This document shows, piece by piece, positions 61,362 through 64,000 of a stretch of 64,000 bases of DNA. The notes beneath the pieces are model-generated. The model searched no databases. It was given only the letters and a program-made list of their open reading frames with translations, and was not told the origin of the DNA. Each line of letters starts with the position of its first letter. The stretch's first letter is position 1. A program made the position numbers and the translations under genes. The stretch comes from Siphonodentalium dalli (lineage: Eukaryota; Mollusca; Scaphopoda; Gadilida; Siphonodentaliidae), in assembly GCA_032622095.1 (NCBI GenBank), contig CP136069.1, positions 44,308,194 to 44,372,193 on the forward strand, in the 5' to 3' direction.

Positions 61362-61848
61362 TTGTACAACGGATAAAGACTACTGTGGGTAGGGTGGCAG
61401 TAAGATGACACCAAATATTGGCCGAAAGTATGCCAAAATTAAAAAAAATAAAATTTTCCATTGTCGTAGTTTGACGGATAAAGACTACCGAACATACAAG
61501 TAAGATGACACCTAAAGTTGCCAATATTTCGACCAAATTTTGGGTCAAAATTGAATATTCCAGTTTTGACCAGATAAAGATTACTGTGTGGTGGCCCTTG
61601 ACCATAAAGTAAGATGACGACACAAACAGTTGCCAAAAATTAGCAAAAATATTGACAAAATTTGGGGTCAAAAATTAAATTTTTCAGTCATCTTTAATAC
61701 TTGAATTGTAGGGTCACCCCACAAGTCTTTATCCGGTCAAAACTACGAAAACTGGAAAATTTGAATGGAACCCAAATTTCGAAAAAAAAAATTGTGTCAT
61801 CTTGTATGGTTGGGGGCCACCCCACATAATTCTGTTTTCGTTGTACAA
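61362..61848. repeat. Inverted array of GGATAAAGACTACTG units
   Basis: GGATAAAGACTAC and related AAGTAAGATGACAC motifs recur at about 61374, 61480 and 61572 in one direction and as GTCTTTATCC and GTGTCATCTTG in the other at 61725 and 61795. The outer ends TTGTACAACG and CGTTGTACAA are inverted repeats, so this may be a transposon built of repeated subterminal motifs. Confidence 0.65.
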
Positions 61849-62169
61849 TGACCCGATGGTGAAATCGTGGATATACCAAATGTAGCGAATAAGTAATGAA
61901 TGTGTCGAATTTTGAATAAGTAACCATCGGTCGAGATAGGAGTATGTATAGCACACAGCGTGACATTTTATGGAGGTATAGCAGCCAAAACGATTAGAGT
62001 ACACACTCTCCATGATAAAGTACAGGTTCATCGGAATGTTTATTATAGAAAAAACTCCTATTAAGTGAGACCTGTCATATTAAAAAGACTACACACACAA
62101 GGAAATGTACTTTCATTGAAAAATAATTTGGCTCACAGAATTCTGATTTCTCTTGTGGTCTTGAGAATT

Positions 62170-62383
62170 TTAACCTGTTCGCTGCTATATGACGTTATGT
62201 CATTGATGTTATTGTCATATTCCAGTGGAAAAATATTACGGGAATATCACAAGAACCAAAAAACTGACTGAGTTGAAAGGATATTATCTAGCGTGCTGAA
62301 GTAGGTCTGTAGTACCATATAGCACACGACATGCACTTTTACGTCCGTAATAGTTAGGGACGTCATAGCAGTGAAGAGGTTAA
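62170..62383. mobile_element. TTAA-flanked MITE, CTGTTCGCTGC type
   Basis: TTAACCTGTTCGCTGC at the left and GCAGTGAAGAGGTTAA at the right form imperfect inverted ends with CTATATGACGTTA/GACGTCATA subterminal repeats. The paralogous segment near 61094 shows the unoccupied TTAATTCAT site. A terminus of the same type occurs at 50896-50912. Confidence 0.82.
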
Positions 62384-62488
62384 TTCATAAGAGAGTTATA
62401 AGGTTATAATGATGTGGAATCAAAAGAAACATTCACTGATGGCAGATTGTGTATGGCTTGTAATATTGAGACAGATATTAAGACAGAA

Positions 62489-62927
62489 CCTCACTCTGGA
62501 AATAGTGTGTCTGACATATGCAGAATGAGGTCACCAGAGGGTGAATTTAGTGACGCGCTATCCCGCACAGTGGGTTAGCATCAACAAATTCAACCTCTGG
62601 GAACCTAATTCTGCTTAGGCCTCAACTGCTTTTGGAGACCTCAGAAGGATCAGATTGAAGTGCCTCAGTTGAAGTTGGTGATGTTCACCCATTATAGTCA
62701 CCTCGATTTTGCATTTTATCTTCTGGAAATTAGGGGGTATAGAAACTGAACAAAAGGGAAAAAGTAACTAAAAACAAATGTTAATTTGAGACTATGGATA
62801 CTTCCCAGAAGATGAGCCCTAAGCAGAATGAGGTCCCCATAAGGTGAATTTGTGTGGGGTAGCAACACTAAATTCACCCTCTGGGGACCTCATTCTGCAA
62901 ATGTCAGACATACTATGTCCAGCTTGT
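62489..62927. mobile_element. Family C element, inverted, near full length
   Basis: CTCACTCTGGAAATAGTG to GTCCAGCTTG. The body is the older TTTTTCCCTTC variant shared with 4.9 kb. Confidence 0.78.
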
Positions 62928-62929
62928 GT

Positions 62930-63045
62930 GTGGATCACAAATCATTGATTGTTGGGAATCAAACAAACTTCCCCATTTCTGGACTGCATATGGCGGCTTA
63001 ATATGTAGTGCACCTAACAGGCTGACCCACAGGGACCTGTACAAA
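62930..63045 (-). mobile_element. SINE fragment
   Basis: GTTTGATTCCC (complement of 62954-62964) and GTGGGTCAGCCTG (complement of 63018-63030) mark box B and box A; the body is missing. Confidence 0.45.
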
Positions 63046-63052
63046 TGTAAGA

Positions 63053-63270
63053 TACAGTAATGCCCTAATTAATCGACTGCTTAACCACAGCAGAATTATG
63101 GGTAACTTTTCAGGATTTAGTCGGAAATATGGCTTGTTGCCATTCATTGGAAAGCTCTCGGGGAGAGCTTTTACGATGAATGGCAACAAGCCATATTTCC
63201 GACTAAATCCTGAAAAGTTACCCATAATTCTGCTGTGGTTAAGAAGTCGATTACTTAGAGCTTTACTGTA
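63053..63270. mobile_element. Family A foldback, near perfect
   Basis: Arms meet at CTCTCGGGGAGAGC. TA flanks are intact; the right terminus reads GAGCTTTACTGTA. Confidence 0.88.
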
Positions 63271-64000
63271 ATAATGATGGATTGTTTTTTCGAGAGCTTA
63301 TCACGTGAGTCACTAAATGCTTATTGAAAACTAGTAGGATTGCCCAGAATAGTACGGGTTAAAAATGAACCAAAATTTTAATGAGAGCTTGGCTTAATAT
63401 GCCAGTTTGCAGAGTATAAAGTTTAGTTGTGATCAAATAATCAGAACTCAAGTTATCACCCGGAAACCAAAATGTTGAGGTAAAAAATAGAATTTTCCAA
63501 GTTGAAAAAGGTGCATTATTACTTCAGCAAAAATTGTCGAGCCGAACCCAAATTCGAAATTGACCTGCATTTTGGTATGACTGAGCAGCAAACAAAGTTT
63601 AGTTGTGATAACATAATCCAAACACAAGTTTTTTCAAAATTATGTTTTCTATTTTTTTCTATCGGTTAATAAATATACATAAGAATTTGGCTATATTTGT
63701 GCATTATATACCAATGCCAAAAATTAGTTTTATGGTGCCCAGACCTATATCACTGACACGGCCAGCGTAACTTAGGAATATTTAAAGTACGTATCGCATT
63801 ATATAAGTCATGAAGATGACTATTAATAAGTTCAATACGTCAGAGACAATTTTTAGCAATGTAGGTGCCCATAACCAAACTCCATTCCTGACTTGGACAG
63901 CACTATTTTAAATCACAACCTTTTGATTCACTGGGTCACCGAGACAGTTTGTGGGAAAATCAGCAAAATTTTATTTATCAATATTGGTGCTCCCTCTCCT
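63271..64000. repeat. Decayed repeat at window edge
   Basis: GTTTAGTTGTGATCAAATAATC (read in parts) recurs at 63421 and 63597, with GTTATCACCCGGAAACC and GCCGAACCCAAATTCG, text typical of the GACGGA-type repeats elsewhere in the window. Confidence 0.5.

Larger units (their letters stand above)
60885..62482. repeat. Duplicated 330-bp segment flanking a palindromic block
   Basis: GACATTTTATGGAGGTATAG starts similar sequences at 60888 and 61962, and GGCAGATTGTGTATGGC ends them at 61186 and 62443. The second copy is longer only because of the MITE at 62170-62383. The block between them is the foldback at 61362-61848. Confidence 0.8.

Overview
This is nuclear DNA from an animal, most likely a mollusc and probably a bivalve. 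The guess rests on style, not on a recognised gene. The window is AT-rich, has no long open reading frame, carries tRNA-derived SINEs, and has several decayed repeats that end in GACGGACGGAC and GTATACCCCC runs of the kind common in bivalve genomes. The species cannot be named from sequence alone.

Most of the window is intron or intergenic DNA packed with short non-autonomous DNA transposons. Family A is a near-perfect foldback of about 220 bp with TA at both ends (17 full or partial copies). Family B is a set of TTAA-flanked MITEs in which one internal double-hairpin module sits inside several different outer ends: B1 begins CCCTTTACCCAACA, B2 begins CCCTTTGAGTGCCAGG, and B3 has CCCTTTC(A/T)TGAC or its divergent partner end. 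A fourth type, B4, has GTGACCCGCCATATC ends and no TTAA. There are 23 B copies in 64 kb. Family C is a foldback or composite element of 150-450 bp with GAGGTCCCCAGAGGGTGAA hairpins and 8-10 bp target duplications. Smaller families are D (AAGGAACAGATA), F (TTAACCCTCTCTTTACT), a CTGTTCGCTGC TTAA element, a CAGGGG/CCCCTG hAT-like element, an AGGGGAAGGAAAC element and tRNA SINEs. Nested insertions and paralogous empty sites let several target duplications be read directly.

Gene content is sparse and only inferred. All the better exon candidates lie on the minus strand. One model is a first coding exon with a strong Kozak start and a signal peptide (18142-18238), joined in phase to a short cysteine-rich exon behind an excellent acceptor (7925-7977) and continuing off the left edge. 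The second model is a pair of phase-matched internal exons (58136-58267 and 54498-54597) of a gene I do not recognise, with weaker possible exons at 30.1, 22.7 and 21.5 kb.

Layout: 1-7.9 kb, repeats and unique DNA; 7.9-18.5 kb, the putative long first intron with homeodomain/octamer-rich unique blocks; 18.5-21.1 kb, a tandem array invaded by B2 elements; 21-37 kb, dense MITEs and a 537-bp tandem duplication; 37-45 kb, unique DNA with a cluster of X-box, E-box and YY1-like motifs; 45-55 kb, dense MITEs up to an exon; 55-60 kb, quieter putative intron with one exon; 60-63 kb, a duplicated segment with a dated TTAA insertion; 63-64 kb, decayed repeat.
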